IMG/VR virus record: IMGVR_UViG_3300034104_001088 | Coordinates: 1 to 29,656 of that record | Reading direction: 5' to 3' (one strand) | Source of the DNA: a virus | DNA: 29,656 bases | Shown: in pieces, positions 29,438 to 29,656 of the stretch | How the letters are laid out: every line of letters starts with the position of its first letter | How positions within the stretch are numbered: the first letter of the stretch is position 1 | Notes under the pieces: generated by a model | What the model was told of the DNA's origin: nothing | What the model saw: only the letters and a program-made list of their open reading frames with translations | The model's database searches: none | Translations under genes and position numbers: made by a program

Positions 29438-29656
29438 ATGAAGATTTAAAAGTAATGGGTTACTACAAAAACACGACCCGAGAGCAAATAGTACAAATCA
29501 AAGACTTTAAAAAAGATAAACTTTGGTACGAAACAATAAGACAATACGAAACAAATCCTATAACGGAGTTTTGTTGTTCAGTTGAAAGATTTAAACGATT
29601 ATATATTAAAACAAAGTAAAAATGGAAAAGACAATCAACGAAGAAGAGTTTATAGG
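29403..29656. repeat. Right copy of the 254-bp terminal repeat
   Basis: Matches 1-254 with one mismatch (C at 29529). It contains the exonuclease end, the intact 61-aa gene and, from 29622, the first codons of the 111-aa gene, which is cut by the window end and complete at 220-555. Confidence 0.93.
29434..29619 (+). CDS. Hypothetical protein, 61 aa (intact allele)
   Basis: Overlaps the exonuclease stop as ATGA. Sequence pattern MNEDLKVMGYYKNTTREQIV, then FCCSVERFKRLYIKTK near the end; Lys/Tyr/Thr-rich, soluble. The left copy of this locus (32-127) has a stop at codon 32, so the gene may be dispensable or under variation. No family was recognised. Confidence 0.7.
   Translation: MNEDLKVMGYYKNTTREQIVQIKDFKKDKLWYETIRQYETNPITEFCCSVERFKRLYIKTK

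Overview
This window reads as the complete genome of a small tailed phage (siphovirus type) of a Bacteroidetes host, most likely a Flavobacterium-like bacterium. It is AT-rich (about one third GC by eye). Start codons follow A-rich leaders rather than Shine-Dalgarno sites. Several gene groups are preceded by TATATTTG, the -7 element of Bacteroidetes promoters (TTG near -33, TAnnTTTG near -7). The first 254 bases recur as the last 254 with one mismatch, so the molecule is circular or circularly permuted with a unit of about 29,402 bp. No integrase, tRNA, rRNA, CRISPR array or insertion sequence was seen.

Layout, left to right. (1) 1-1016: end of the recombination operon that wraps around the junction, with a possible ssDNA-binding protein and a small HTH protein, closed by a terminator at 1038-1072. 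(2) 1105-2866: a promoter and a run of small genes (zinc-knuckle, membrane, Cys-motif, sigma-like HTH). (3) 2867-5615: a ParB-like/DNA methyltransferase fusion, a probable small terminase and the large terminase. (4) 5645-15785: tail fibre and tip genes, tape measure, tail completion and neck genes. (5) 15782-17018: the only two minus-strand genes, probable tail-assembly chaperones overlapping out of frame, with their own promoter. (6) 17064-21910: prohead protease/scaffold, major capsid, major tail protein, portal and connector. (7) 21907-22652: holin-like protein and endolysin. (8) 22877-24520: small accessory genes between two promoter-terminator cassettes that probably make short RNAs. (9) 24657-29619: replication and recombination: initiator with an 11-bp iteron array inside it, DnaB-like helicase, HTH proteins, NinG, Erf annealing protein, PD-(D/E)XK exonuclease.

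The virion block is unusual. All but two genes run left to right, but the functional order (terminase, fibre, tip, tape measure, neck, capsid, tail tube, portal) is close to the reverse of the usual siphovirus order. Packaging uses the terminase pair. The XkdF-like protease with its acidic tail and the capsid protein build the head on the portal. The tail tube grows along a 719-residue tape measure. Lysis is by the holin-like/endolysin pair. Replication probably starts within the initiator gene, and the Erf/exonuclease/NinG set would recombine genomes.

The points most worth a second look are the iteron array, the leader RNA ahead of the replication operon, the antisense chaperone pair with a possible -2 frameshift site, the TTAATATAG element before late genes, and the polymorphic stop codon at the genome junction.
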